Positions 9,371-22,484 of a stretch of DNA of 64,000 bases are shown piece after piece. Origin of the DNA: Batkoa obscura (lineage: Eukaryota; Entomophthoromycota; Entomophthoromycetes; Entomophthorales; Batkoaceae); assembly GCA_030770535.1 (NCBI GenBank), contig JASVEC010000006.1, positions 558,001 to 622,000 of the forward strand, given 5' to 3'. The notes below the pieces were generated by a model. The model was not told the origin of the DNA and searched no databases. It saw nothing but the letters and a program-made list of their open reading frames with translations. Positions within the stretch are counted from its first letter, which is position 1; every line of letters starts with the position of its first letter. A program made the position numbers and the translations under genes.

Positions 9371-9725
9371 TTGAAAATGGATTTCAACTTTGACATTAAA
9401 TTTATAATTTCTTTACTTGTGTTTGGATAAAATTGATTGGCTTGACAAGTTTTATCCAAACCTGTATTGAATTTAACTTGAAAACTACTTACTAGTTGTC
9501 AATCATAATGTTAAAATTCAGAAGTCAAATAGTATAACTTAATGAGATATTTTTATTCCTTCAGTAGCTTCAAACGTAGTAAATAACTTTACTCACTTAC
9601 CTAATTAGATTGTAACCAATAAACACGCATGATAAAATAATAAAATAATAAAATAAATGCAACTTCAGCTACCATAACTAAAAAAAATTCAAAAAAATTC
9701 AAAACAAGCTTTTAATTTATTATAA
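9371..9725. promoter_or_regulatory. Divergent promoter region between zinc-ribbon and cullin-3-like genes
   Basis: 355 bp that must contain both promoters. An AATAAA-type microsatellite lies at about 9631-9656. No classical TATA box is evident on either strand. Confidence 0.4.
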
Positions 9726-12218
9726 ATGAAAACACCGGATCCCAAAAAAGAGCATACCAAGAAGAAAATCCGAGGCTTCTCGCACTCTAAAAGGAATGAA
9801 AAGGACAATCAAAAATCAATTGAAGTTATACGACAAGCTATAAAAGATATTTATCAACAACGTAAAAGTCAATTAAGTTTTGAAGAATGTTATAGGAACG
9901 CTTATTATTTAGTAAGAACTAACTTAAGTGAAAAATTATTTGATAATGTTAAATCACAAGTGACTAATTGTTTAGTGGAAGTTGCAGGAGAGGAATTAAT
10001 GCCATTGATTGATTCTAATGTGATTCAAGCTTTTAAACATCAATTAAAAGACCCTAAATTTAATCTAGAATCAAGTCCAGATATTGGTAAAGAATTTTTA
10101 ACAAAACTAATAAAGATATGGGGAATTCACTTGGCTGCATTACCGCCCATTTCAGTTATTTTAAAGGTTTTGGATCAATATTTAGTTAAATTACAAACTA
10201 AAAATAATACCGTTTATGAATCTTGTTTGGAATTATTTTATACCAAAATATTATCCGCTGGCGATGGTTTAGTTAAAAATTATTTTTCTTATGCTGTATT
10301 AGAACAAATTGAATTGGAAAGAAATGGAAATAGAGTTGATCAAAGTTTAATTAGAAATTCATTTAATATGTTTAATATGATTAATCAACTTCATTTTAAA
10401 ACAATTTTGGAAACTCCATTTCTTGATGAAACTAAAGAATATTATACTCAATTATTTGAAAATAAGGAATTTAAAGATAAATCGGCAATCTTATTAGATG
10501 TAATAGTTTTCATTTATTTATAATTTAATTTTTAATATTTGTTTTAGATTAAAAAGTATATGAAAGAAGAACATGAAAGAAATTGTGAACAGATGACAAT
10601 GATACCATTTGGAAAAGTGTCTAAGATCTTACTTGATAGCGCTTTTTTACCAAAATTAGAAGAAATTTGTGAAGATCAAGAAAGTGGAATATTATATATG
10701 TTAAATAATGATAAATATAATGAAATTAAATTATTATATAACTTTATTGATCTTTGTAAAGAAAGTCATTATTTCGATGGCCTAAAAAAAGGCATTAAAA
10801 GATTTATAAATTATCAATGTAATATAATTCAAGATTCTATTAGTGATAGTAAAAATAAAGTCCAAGCAGCTAGTAGCTTAATTACAATGTTAATACAATT
10901 AAAGAATAAATGGGATCAAATTCATTTACAAGGATTAAAATCAGATAAACAATTTCAAGAAACATCCGCCACTTCCTTTTCTGAAGAATTTACCAAATTT
11001 AAAAGGTTACCAGAATATTTAACAATTTATTTAGATGAACAATTTAATAAAAAACATCCAAGTACAAGTGATGAATTAGATATGGAATTAACACAAGATA
11101 ATAGTTTAAAATTATTTCGATATTTGAAAAGTAAAGATATATTTGAAACTTATTATAGAGAATCATTAACAAGGAGGTTATTACATGTATCAAGGCCAAT
11201 CAATAGTCCTAAATATATTGATAATATGACTTATGAACTACAATTTTCGAATAAATTGGAATCCGAATGTGGTGCTTTTTTTACCAAAAAAATTAAATCC
11301 ATGTTAAAAGATTTAGAAAAAGCAGCTATGATTCATAATGAATTTTTAACTCATACAAATTCCATTGTTCAACCTACTTTATTGACTTCTTCTTTGTGGC
11401 CAATTTCAATATTTCCAGATTGTAAAATACCAGAAATATTAAAACCCGGGATGGATAAATTTACTAATTTTTTAAATGGTCGAGATACCCTTAGTAAAAA
11501 AATCACTTGGTTATTTAATATGGTAATATCTTTATTTTATTTATTTAATAATGTATTAATTAGTTTTAGGGATATGCTGAAATCGAATTAAAATATTTAA
11601 CAAAGAAACATGAATTAATAACAAATACAATACAAATGTTAATATTACTTATGTATAATCAAAACTTAACCGAAAAAGAAATAAAATTCAGTTATCAAGA
11701 GATCCAAGAATATACCCAATTACCAGAAATTGAACTTAAAAAAAATTTAATTACACTAATCCATCCTAAACAAAAATTATTAATTAAAAGCACAAAGGGC
11801 GAAATCCAAACTACGGATGAATTTACATTAAATTATAACTTCACTCATCCCCGTGTTAAATTTCGATTAGTTATGCCAAGTTTAAAACTAAAACCTGAAG
11901 TAATAAAAACAATTGAACAGGAAGAAATATCTTCGGAAGAAATTCGAGAAAATCGAAATCACCAAATTGATGCCGCTATTATAAGAATTATGAAAATGAG
12001 AAGAAGATTAAAGCATGGTAAATTAATTGAAGAAGTAATTGGTCAATTAAAAGCCATTTTTACACCGGAAATTTCGGTTATTAAAGCAAGAATTGATAAT
12101 TTAATGAATAGAGAATTTTTGGATAGGAAAAAAGATGAATTGTAAGTATTACTTTGTTTTTAAAATATTACAGTTATTAATTATTAACTTTAGAGATGTT
12201 TATCTATATGTTGCATAA
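9726..12218 (+). CDS. CUL3: Cullin-3-like scaffold of an E3 ubiquitin ligase
   Basis: Exons 9726-10499, 10548-11522, 11570-12141 and 12194-12218, with introns of 48, 47 and 52 nt, give 781 aa, the usual CUL3 length. CUL3 bridges BTB-domain adaptors to the RING protein Rbx1. The N-terminus contains KIRGF and LSFEECYRNAYYLV (about residues 50-65), matching the CUL3 pattern LSFEELYRNAY. The cullin-homology part carries YRESLTRRLLH, the equivalent of YKQHLARRLL. The C-terminal winged-helix contains IDAAIIRIMKMRRRLKHGKL with the Lys that is modified by Nedd8. The tiny last exon supplies LDVYLYVA, restoring the conserved cullin C-terminus; without it the frame would end at KKDEL. Assignment to CUL3 rather than another cullin rests on the N-terminal motifs. 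It is more divergent than the second cullin in this window. Confidence 0.85.
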
Positions 12219-13392
12219 TGCTTGGATCGTTAATATAATTGGCTCTTGATCTTTGGCTTATAGTATTTTGAGTAAGTATAAAGGTTAGCTATAAATTATT
12301 ATAGCTTTATTGCCTATTCCTTGAAGGTACTTGAAATTGTAAATTGATATAATAAATAATAGAAGGTAAATTTTAAGTATATGGTGTAATTCAAAACATT
12401 TTATCTATTGTATTTAATAACATGATTGTTTTTGTTTTTGTTTATTTTTGATAAATAAATAGCATAATTCTATTTTAAATTGGCTACTTTAAAGTATGAG
12501 GTTACAAAAAAAAAACAGATAAAACAAGGATTCCACTTTTTTAGTGTATCCGTTGTGACATATCCACTATTTATTTGAAATACCAATATGATTATTAAAT
12601 AATCTATTGAATAGTAGATAATTATTAGTTCATTATATTGTTTGTGTATTACTTTATTTGCTTTGAGATAACTTTATTTTATAAAGTTATTAATAGCTAA
12701 ATGTAGCTGTATATTATTAAACTAAATTAACAGGTTACAGTATAGCGATAATATATTGCAATTATCGTTATTTGAGATAAAATATTACTAACAACATTAA
12801 ATTTGAATTGAATGGCAAAATGGTAAGCTATTTTAAAAAAAAAAAAATTTTTACTCTTATTTATTTCATACTAATTATAATTATCAAATAAATTATTATC
12901 GATACAAAACAATGAACTGGATTATATTAGTTAATAACATGCTTTTTTTAAACCTATTAAATCTCAAATTTAAAAATAACATTAAAATAAATAATTTAGC
13001 TATAAAAATAAAAAATAAAAAATAAAATTTATAAAAATAAAATTTCTGGATAATAAACTTAAAAAGTTAAAATAACTACACATACTGATACTTTATGTAT
13101 TTCATGTAAAATACATCATTATAAATATATCAACTCACTAAAAAGCAACTTTACCCTCTAGTGATTAAAACCAATCTAAATAATATCAATATGATATGAG
13201 GGTGTTTTTTTTGGCCTCATCACTTTTTCCATCTTTTAAGCGCTGTTTGAGCGGAAAAATCGTTAGCAAATTCTTAAACACAAAAATACATCCCAAATTT
13301 TCAAGATCTTCAATTAGTTGTCAACTTGATGTTTTATAAATGACAAAGTTAATGTTAACATATATAATTTAATTTTTACCGTAGTAATTAAA
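12219..13392. other. Intergenic region with a family A repeat beside tRNA-Phe
   Basis: 1.17 kb of AT-rich DNA. It contains one family A repeat (13195-13297) about 95 bp upstream of the tRNA-Phe gene, and several A/T homopolymer runs. No coding potential seen. Confidence 0.45.
13195..13297 (-). mobile_element. Family A MITE-like element, copy 2
   Basis: Reverse orientation: begins TATGAGGGTGT, contains TTTTAAGCGCTGTTTGAGCG, and ends near ACATCCCAAA. The right inverted end is eroded. It lies immediately upstream of the tRNA-Phe gene at 13393. Confidence 0.8.
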
Positions 13393-13398
13393 GCGGCT

Positions 13399-13442
<44 letters not shown>

Positions 13443-13465
13443 GCGTTCAATCCGCGGTGGGCGCA
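13393..13465 (+). tRNA. tRNA-Phe (GAA), second copy
   Basis: Identical over 73 nt to the tRNA-Phe gene on the other strand at 7160-7232, including the G-G apposition at acceptor position 4-69. A T6 run at 13488-13493 is a good RNA polymerase III terminator. The flanks of the two copies do not look alike, so only the gene itself is shared. Confidence 0.95.
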
Positions 13466-13487
13466 TGTATGAAAAACATATCATCAC

Positions 13488-13493
13488 TTTTTT
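13488..13493 (+). terminator. Pol III terminator of tRNA-Phe
   Basis: A run of six T residues 22 bp after the mature tRNA end. Confidence 0.6.
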
Positions 13494-14634
13494 AAATCCA
13501 AAAATGCCAAGAATTTTATCAATTCCTCATTTAGTTACAACGAAATATGAGGATACTTTATTTTATTTTTTATAAAAAGGATAGTTTTTAATGTTAAAAA
13601 ATGGAAGTATTTTAATTTAATTGTTTTAAGTTTTAAATGAGGATGAATGATAAGATTTTTGAAAGTTTCAATGTGAAGCAAGTTACGTTTTATACTTGTC
13701 GAAGTTGAATTATGTACTGTTAATTCCTCATTCAAGAAGAATATTTTAAACGCATTTCACTAAAACTTAATCCTTAGGCTTTAAAAAAAATCAACTATAA
13801 ATAATAGCTAAAGAATTCTTTTCAAAATATTACACATTTGAACACAAACAGTTATAGACTAAATAAAAAGTTTTATTTGACTATTTTTTGGGCTTTTTTA
13901 ATGTATTTTTAAGAATAATTAAGTTGTATTAAAAAAAATGGACTCAGTTAATAAAATGAACTTCAACTTGGGCTTATGAAAACTAGGCCAAAATGTTGAA
14001 GTTTTTATTATCGATCTTTAAGAAGTTACATAATTGATAAAATATTAATCTATATAAAAATAAAATTTCAAATTCATGTCGTTTTAAAATATATTAGATA
14101 TTAAATTGAACTTTTTAAATAAAACATAAACCTTATATAGGAAAAAATAATTTAATAAAATTGAAATTGAAAAAAAAGTGATTTCGTTAATAAAGCCTAA
14201 AAACTTATGCTTTCTTCAATTCTAAAAATAAGTTTTACCTTTAACTAACTAATCCAAAACCAACGCTCATTGGTGGACTTTATAAATGAGAGATAAAAAT
14301 AAATTTAACTTAAGGGAATTTTCAAACGAAATAACATTTTTTTTTTAATATTCTTGGCAGTTAAAGCATACGGTTGATAATGGAGAAAAATGGGGAGAGT
14401 TATGAAATTACAACTAAAGTAGGAAATTAGAAAAAATAGTAAGCTGAAACTTGATAGTATTTATAGGAAGATTTGATTTAAGTATCGATGGGTGGTATCA
14501 GAGTATAGTTGGATATAATATCGTTGGGTGGTAACTATTTTTTATACTTTTTTACAATTTAAAATTGTATTTTTGTATTTCATTCTCTTTTTTATCATTA
14601 AAGTAACAATTAATAGTTTAACATTTTAATTCAT
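13494..14634. other. Intergenic region upstream of chitin synthase
   Basis: About 1.1 kb without supported genes. Short open frames on the minus strand (about 13535-13735) have AT-driven composition and no recognisable features. Two GATGGGTGGTA/GTTGGGTGGTA words near 14488 and 14523 are a direct repeat in the putative chitin synthase promoter and could be a regulatory site. Confidence 0.35.
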
Positions 14635-17600
14635 ATGGAATTCATTCAACATCATCAAAAAGAAAGTTATCGAGAGATGGACGGTATGGGTATGGAAGAG
14701 ATAACCAATTATATACAAGAAAGAAGTCAATATGGAGAATATAACTTTAATTTAAATTCCAATATATTATTATCATTTAATAATAATGCACAGTATATGG
14801 ATAATGATCCTAATGATTATTTTAATATTTATTATAAGAACCTTAATTTAGAAGTTCAATTACCTCCTTCGGTTTATAAAATGTTAGCTAATGCTTATTT
14901 CTGTTTAAGAAGATTAGGCGAAGATCAAAATTTATATTTTAGGTAACTTATCAACTTGTTTTTTATGCTAATTGTGATATACTAATAATTATTTATTTTT
15001 TATAGTGGTACGGATAGTCCATTGTTAATTGAACATTATTTTATGAGTATTGAACAAAGCATTAATTTAATTAATAATAGTAAAAACAAAGAAATGAGTC
15101 AAAGTCTATTAAACTTTAAGCAATTTTATCAATGCTTGGATTTCAATAAAGATGTTATTTTATTACAACAATTACAATTAAACAACAAAGGGAAGTTCAA
15201 TGGGATGGTTAATTTAGTATTAAATTATCAAATTAAAGAAGAAGTTTATTATTGGATTTTATTTGGATTTGAAAAAGAATTGAATAGTATTAAAGGAGAT
15301 TTAAATAATTTAAATGAGCTTTCATCCTCTCATGATAATAAAGTTCATTATCATCATTTTAAAGAAGCATTAGTTAATTTGGGATTTGAAAATGAATGGG
15401 AGAAAATCATGGAAATAATCTCAATATCTTATTATTTTAAGAATTTAAATATACAACAAGATAACGATGGAGTCCAATTAATTGAAAATTCATTATTACA
15501 GCATTTAGCAATCTTATTAAATATTGATACAGAAGATTTAATTCAATTTATTATCAAAAAAGATATTAATAATTCAAAACAAAATTATTCCATTTATTTA
15601 AATCAAAATCAAATTTATTATCGATTATTGTTGTTATCAAAATCAATTATAACTCAATTATTTGATCAATTAATATTTAAATTAAATCAAAAATGGATTT
15701 GCAAAAAAGAATATTCTAATCATTTAAATTATTTATTAATTAATAATACAAGTAATTATAATAACAATGAAATAGAATTATTATTTAATGAATTTAATAT
15801 GTTAAAATACATTCAATATTTTCATCAAAATCATTCAATTATTGAAAATGAATCGGATCTTTATTTTAATATAATACAAATTATTAATGAATTAAGTTTA
15901 TCTAATGAAGAATATTTAATTAAAAGTAAAAATAACAATAAAGAAAATAAATTAATGATTAAATTAAGTCAAAAATTAGGCAATGAATTAATAATATCCA
16001 ATCATAATCAATTTATGTTAAATAATTATTTAGGAAAAAATATTGAATATGAAACTAAAGATTTTATTCAACAAAATCAATTAAGTGAAGATTTATTACA
16101 ATTAATTCAATTATCAAATAATAATTTATATATTAAAAATAAAAATTATATTAATAAAAATATGTCTTTATTTCAATCTAGAATTGAAAAATCAATTATA
16201 AAAAGTGAAAGATATTGTCAAGGTTTCGTTAATTTATTAGAGGCGTTAAATAATAATCAAACTTGGTATCATTTTCATTTTAATTATAATTTAAACAATA
16301 ATAATAATAATGAAATTCATAATATATTTCAAAATATTAATTTAATTCAATCTCAATCTAATAAATTTAAAATTCAATTTCTAAATGAAGAATTTAATGC
16401 TCGATATCAATCAATATTACCTAATAACGATTTATCTCAATTTAATTTACATTTAAATATGGATTATATAATTAATGATAAATATATTAATTTAAGTTTG
16501 TCAACCTTTTATTTATTAGAATCTCAATTAAAAAATAATATTAATAATAACAATTCAATTGCCAATACAACTGATTATAATATTAATTATACAAATAAGA
16601 GTACACCCTTTCCATTAATACAAGAAAAGGATATATCAAAACAAAATTTAATTGAAAAAGAAAACGAAAAAGTCATTGAAAAACAAGTCAAAGTTGAAGA
16701 ATTAACTTTTGCACGAAAAGCATGGTTGAGGGTCACATGGTTGATGACTTGGTGGATACCCACTTGTTGTATACGACGACGAATGGATCGACCGGATGTC
16801 CAAATGGCATGGAGAGAAAAAGTAGCTATTTGTATACTTATTGCATGGTCTTGGATTGTTATATTATTTGTGAATATAGGCTTAGGTCTAATTTTATGCC
16901 CCCCAGATAAAGTATGGCTACCAGAAGAAATTAAAACATTACAAGGACCCGATGATTTAGGTGTTTATATGTATGGTGTTGTTTATGATATAACGAATTT
17001 TGCACAACAACGACATGGAAAATCAATTAATCCAGCTGGTGTGGATCCAGATACTATGTATCAATTTGGTGGACAAGATGTTACTTCAAGTTTCCCAGTA
17101 CCTTTATATGTAGCTTGTCCTGATTATGTTACAGATAATAATTTTAAGTTATGGACAAATACATCCGATGATACATTGACATCTCAATATTTTGTACATG
17201 ATTCTGGACCATTAACTCAATATCCAGCAACATCATTAAAAGACCCAAATTGGTTTTATAGTAAAGCATTACCACAATTAAAAAATTTAAAAAAAGGGGA
17301 AGTAGCTTTTGATTTTAAAACCTTATCGGATTATCGTAAAGCAGGTTATAAACAATGGGGTGCTATCAATAATAAAGTTTATGATTTAACACCCTATATT
17401 CAAACAATTAATGAACCTCAATTTCAAGTTCAAGTTCCTGGGGCACCAAAAGCCGATTTTTTACCTAATACCATTGCTCAAATTTTTAATAATGATTCAC
17501 CTGCAAAAGATGCCGATTTAACTACATTATTTAATACTAAATCAGGCTTAAGTGATAGTGAAAAAAAGAAAGTAATGAGTTGTTTAGATCGTGCATTTTA

Positions 17601-19689
17601 TGTTGGAAAATTAGATCCAAGATCTTCAGTTCGTTGTCAATTAACTAATATTTTATTATTAGTTAGTTCTGGTATTATTCTTTTAGTTACATTAGTTAAA
17701 TTTTTAGCTGCATTACAATTATCCAGTAAAAGAGAACCAATGGATTATGATAAATTTGTTATATGTCAAGTACCTTGTTATACAGAAGGGGAAGATTCGA
17801 TTCGTAGAACATTAGAATCATTAGCATTATTAAATTATGATGATAAACATAAATTAATTTTTGTAATTGCAGATGGTATGATTATTGGTTCTGGTAATGA
17901 TAAACCTACACCAAAGATAGTAGTAGATGTATTAGGTGTTGATCCTTCATTAGATCCTGAACCCTTTTGTTATAAAGCTATTGGAGATGGTAGTAAACAA
18001 TTAAATTATGCTAAAGTATATTCTGGTTTATATATGGTAGAAGGACGCTCTGTACCATATATTGTTGTTGCTAAAGTAGGTAAACCAAGTGAGCGTAATC
18101 GACCTGGTAATAGAGGAAAAAGAGATAGTCAAATTTTATTAATGAATTTTTTAAATCGAGTTCATTTTGATGCACCAATGACACCTTTAGATTTAGAAAT
18201 TTATCACCAATTAAAAAATGTTATTGGGGTAGATCCTTCTCTTTATGAATATGTATTAATGGTAGATGCCGATACTGAAGTTATGCAAGATTCCTTAACA
18301 CGATTAATTGCAGTCATGACAAGAGATGCAAAAGTAATTGGATTATGTGGAGAAACTTGTTTATCAAATGAAAATCAATCAATTACAACTATGATGCAAG
18401 TTTATGAATATTATATATCACATAATTTAGCTAAAGCATTTGAATCTTTATTTGGTGCTGTAACTTGTTTACCAGGATGTTTTTGTATGTATCGTATTAA
18501 AACAGGACGTAATCAACCATTGATTATTAGTAATCAAGTGATTAAAGATTATTCAGAAAATATAGTTGATACTTTACATAAGAAAAATTTATTACATTTA
18601 GGTGAAGATCGATATTTAACTACATTAATGTTAAAACATTTTCCAACTTATAAAATGAAATATACACCAGATGCTCAATGTAAAACAGTAGCACCAGAAA
18701 GATTTGAAGTTTTATTAAGTCAAAGAAGAAGATGGATTAATTCAACTATTCATAATTTATTTGAATTAGTATTTTTAAATGAAATGTGTGGTTTTTGTTG
18801 TTTTTCAATGCGATTTGTAGTATTTTTAGATTTAGTGGGTACTTTAATTTTACCAGCAACAGTTATTTATTTAATTTATATAATTGTTGCAGCAGCTACT
18901 GGCTTTCAATATATATCAACTTATTCTATAATTATAATGTGTTCAGCTTATATTTTACAAGCATTAATCTTTATAATTAAACAACAATGGCAGCATATTG
19001 GATGGATGGTATTTTATTTATTAGGTATGGGCTTATTTAATTTTTATATACCTATTTATTCCTTTTGGCATTTTGATGATTTTTCATGGGGTAATACAAG
19101 GGTTGTTTTAGGAGATGATGGTAAGAAACAAATTATTAATGAAGAAGAAGAAACATTTGATCCTAATTCGATACCTTATATTAAATGGAGTGAACATGAA
19201 CAATTAATTTGGGAAAATCAAACTGTTTATTCCAATCAACTTCCAATTCCTCAACATTTTCCTCATGATCAATTTATAAGGGATTCTACTATCTCTTTGA
19301 GTCAGCCTCCCCCATTAAATCAAAATATTCATTATCCACAAAATGATATGTTTACTAGAGATTCAACTATCTCTTTTCAACATCAAACGCAAGCTAGAGA
19401 ATCTCAATTGTATCATCATGAACAACAATTACCTTATTCTCCTTATCCAATGTCAACGTTAGGTTATAATAGTAACACTATCAATACTAATAATGAAGCT
19501 AATATTGAAGATTATTTATATAATGAATTAGTAGTTATATTAGATTCGGTGGATCTTATGAAAGTTAGTAAAAAACAAATAAGAGAAATATTACAAAATA
19601 AAAATCCACAATTGGATTTAACAAATATGAAAGAGTTTATTTCAAATGCTATTGATGCTATTATTGAAGATAGAAGAGTTGGAGGATAA
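14635..19689 (+). CDS. Chitin synthase with degenerate myosin-like N-terminus (class V/VII type)
   Basis: Exons 14635-14942 and 15006-19689 (63-nt intron) encode 1663 aa. Residues 1-110 match the start of the myosin-like domain of such enzymes (EITNYIQERSQYGEYNFNLN; LPPSVYKMLANAYFCLRRLGEDQ). Where a P-loop GETGSGKSE is expected, this protein has SGTDSPLL, so ATP binding should be lost. The region to about 670 is Asn/Gln/Leu-rich and poorly conserved. Membrane helices follow at about 681 and 705-725. Next comes a cytochrome-b5-like segment (VYMYGVVYDITNFAQQRHG, about 755; WGAINNKVYDLTPYI). The glycosyltransferase-2 catalytic domain carries QVPCYTEGEDS, VDADTE (about 1189), GEDRYLT and QRRRW (1342-1346). 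More membrane helices and a DEK-C-type C-terminal domain complete it. It should make cell-wall chitin at the plasma membrane. Confidence 0.95.
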
Positions 19690-20088
19690 TTTTTAGGATT
19701 TTATTTTGTTATTAAATTATTTTTTAAATGAATATATATTTTTTTTAAGCTCATTTTTTTATATTTTTGTATTTTAGTAGACTATATTTTTTTCAGAACA
19801 TGTACAAAGTTAGAAGTTAACAATTTTAAATATAGCTAGAATATCATTTAAGAACTGATAAAAGTAATAGTGATTAAAGTAAACAATTAATTGAGATTAT
19901 AAGCAAAAATACATCAAAATCCTCAAAAAAAGGGGTATTAAATTTATAAGGGTTATTTGAACAAATAATTCTAAATGAATGAAAATGGACCAATTAAACT
20001 GAGTATCTATTTTTAAAAAACTGGATAAAAGAAAAAGAACAAACAATCTAGTCATTAATATTTTTATAAAATTAAACAACTTATTTAA
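19690..20088. other. Short intergenic region
   Basis: About 400 bp of AT-rich DNA between two genes on the same strand. No repeat or regulatory element identified. Confidence 0.35.
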
Positions 20089-22484
20089 ATGAGTGAATAT
20101 TTAAGAGAATATAACGAGGAGGAGATATCACGACTTAAAAATTCCAATAAAGAAGAAGAAGAAGAATTTGAATTGGAAGATGAATCATTTTCTGAACGTA
20201 ATACGGAATTTACTCGAATTTTAATCACTTTTGGTGAACAAGGATATCAAACTGACAGGTCAAAAGAAGCTTGGAAGAATCCTGATTTATTAACTCAGTT
20301 ATATCAACGACACTTGGGAAAATTTAATGAATCATATAAAAATATACGTTCAACTACATTTAATCCCATTAAAATATTTAGTGATTATGTTGATTTTGTT
20401 AACGAATATTATCCCTTGGGTACTCCAAGACCTAAAGAATTTATATTAAATTTAGAAAAAGGGATCAATTATATAGTTAATGATACCAGAGCTAGTGTTA
20501 GAGCATTACATGAAACATTAAGAATCTTTTTAACTTATTCCAAATATTTAATTGATCCAACCAATTTATTTGCTTTTATGCTAGCAAATGGGATTGGTAC
20601 CGAACATGATGAATTTTTTTTACAATTTTCATTAGCTTTTGATCGTAAATTAAAGTAGGTTTTATAATAGAATAATAATAATAATAATAATTCTTATTTA
20701 AAAATTAATTAGTTTTGCTGCTTCAGAAGAAGTATTTTTAAGAGGAGTTCTAATGAAACCATATTTATCACCAAAATTAATGGTACATTATAATGATGGT
20801 TTAATAAGATATAAAAATTTGATGGAAGCTTTAGAAGCGTTAAATTTGATTACTATTGCACCTGCAATGCAATTAAGACAAAATGAATATACTCAAAGAT
20901 ATCACCATACTTTTTCAAATCCTACTGGTGGGCCACTTTGTTTAACTAATACAGAGGTTAATCCAGATCCCATCTTTAGAAGAGTTAATGGAAAGTATAA
21001 GATTATTCCAATGCATACTCAATCTAAAAGAAGGTTAAAAGATCAATTAGTGGGTGCTGAAGTTTCTTTAGTTTATAGAAGGTGTGAAGAATTAGCTAAT
21101 TTAGAACATCCAGAAAATTTGGTAAATTATTTATTTATTTATTATTTATTTATTTATTTATTTATTATTTATTTTTAATATATTTTTAGGTATTAGATTT
21201 GGAATATAATAATATACCATTAAAATATATACCATTTAAATGTAATTTTTATTTATTTTTAATATTATTTAATTGAATATTATTTTTATTTTTATTTTAG
21301 GTAAATATAAAATACCAGATGTATTATTAAGTAGTTTGAACAAAATTTATAATAAGGTAATATTATTTAATGAAATTTAATTTCATAAATTAATATTATA
21401 ACTAATATTAGTCTACAATATTGGATGAAGAATCTAGAATAGATTCAATTGAAGTAATTTTAATTTGATTTAATTTTAAATTTTGAGTTTTTTTTAATAA
21501 TAATTTTTTTAGAGTTGGCAAATGCAAGTAATATCTCGACTTCAAGTAGATAAATCAAGTAAAATTTAATAATATTAATTAATTTAATATTAATTAATTA
21601 CTAGATAATAATGAAATTATCAATACATTTAATAGTGGGATATTAAATTTAGGAGGAAAAAATGAAAAAACGGCATTGGAAATTCGATTAGAATATTTAG
21701 CTATTGGAGATATTGATGGAGATAATTATGCAAGTAAAATAACCAACTCACCACCGAGAAAGACTATGAAATTAGATCAAAGTAATCGAGATGAAAATAA
21801 TAATCAAATAGCACCCAATATTAAATTAAATAAAGAAGAATTAAATTTAATTCAATTAATTCGAACAAAAACAATGTTTGATGGTAGTAGTAATTTATCT
21901 TATCCAAAAGGAATAGATGCAGAATATAATATTCAAGATACTAGTACTTATTTAAAACCAAGAAGAGCAGATTCAGCTCAAGATTTAACAGAAAACCATT
22001 GGGTATTAACTAAAAAAGATACTAAAGATTATGTTAAATATAAACAATTAAAAAATACTTATCGAGACTTATTAATTAAAAGATTACAAACTTCAGGTAG
22101 AAAAGCAATTGAATTAATTAAATTACATTATCAAGAATTAGAAAGAAAAAATGTAAGCAAAAATGTGATTTATGAATTCTTTTTAGGTAATTTTTTTTTA
22201 AATTAATTATTATTTTTATTGAAATATTAAATATTGAATATTAAATTTTATTATTAGATTCTAGATTTGGTATGATTAAAAAAGAAGCTATCAATGAATT
22301 ACAAAACTGGAAAGAACAACATTTAAAAGAATCAAGTCAAGTATTTATTAACGGTCCTCAATTTATTGAAGAATATGTTAATACTCATATTAATAAATTT
22401 GAATTTAACGAAATAGAAGGTATTGAAGTGGAAGAAGATATAGTTGATATTAAGATTGAAGAGAATACAAATGATATTGAATAA
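20089..22484 (+). CDS. Candidate Mad3/BUB1-homology-region protein without a kinase domain
   Basis: Eight exons (20089-20654, 20713-21121, 21190-21241, 21301-21356, 21412-21453, 21513-21558, 21605-22186, 22258-22484; introns 46-71 nt) keep one frame and give 659 aa. Residues about 85-235 resemble the Mad3/BUB1 homology region I, a TPR-like helical fold that binds Knl1. The shared features are FNPIKIFSDYVDFVNEYYP (compare the family's DPLxxWxxYIxW...YP), ANGIGTEHDEFFLQF (compare NGIGT) and ASEEVFLRGVL (compare A..VFQxGI). The C-terminal half is charged and helical and ends very acidic. No kinase domain follows, so the layout is Mad3/BubR1-like. I find no KEN box in the translation, which a mitotic-checkpoint inhibitor of APC/C would need. 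The assignment rests on motif memory, not an alignment, and could be wrong. Confidence 0.55.

Noticed and set aside
13535-13735. 66-codon minus-strand open frame near tRNA-Phe
   Set aside because: Ile/Lys/Leu-rich by base composition only; no partner exon or homology recognised.
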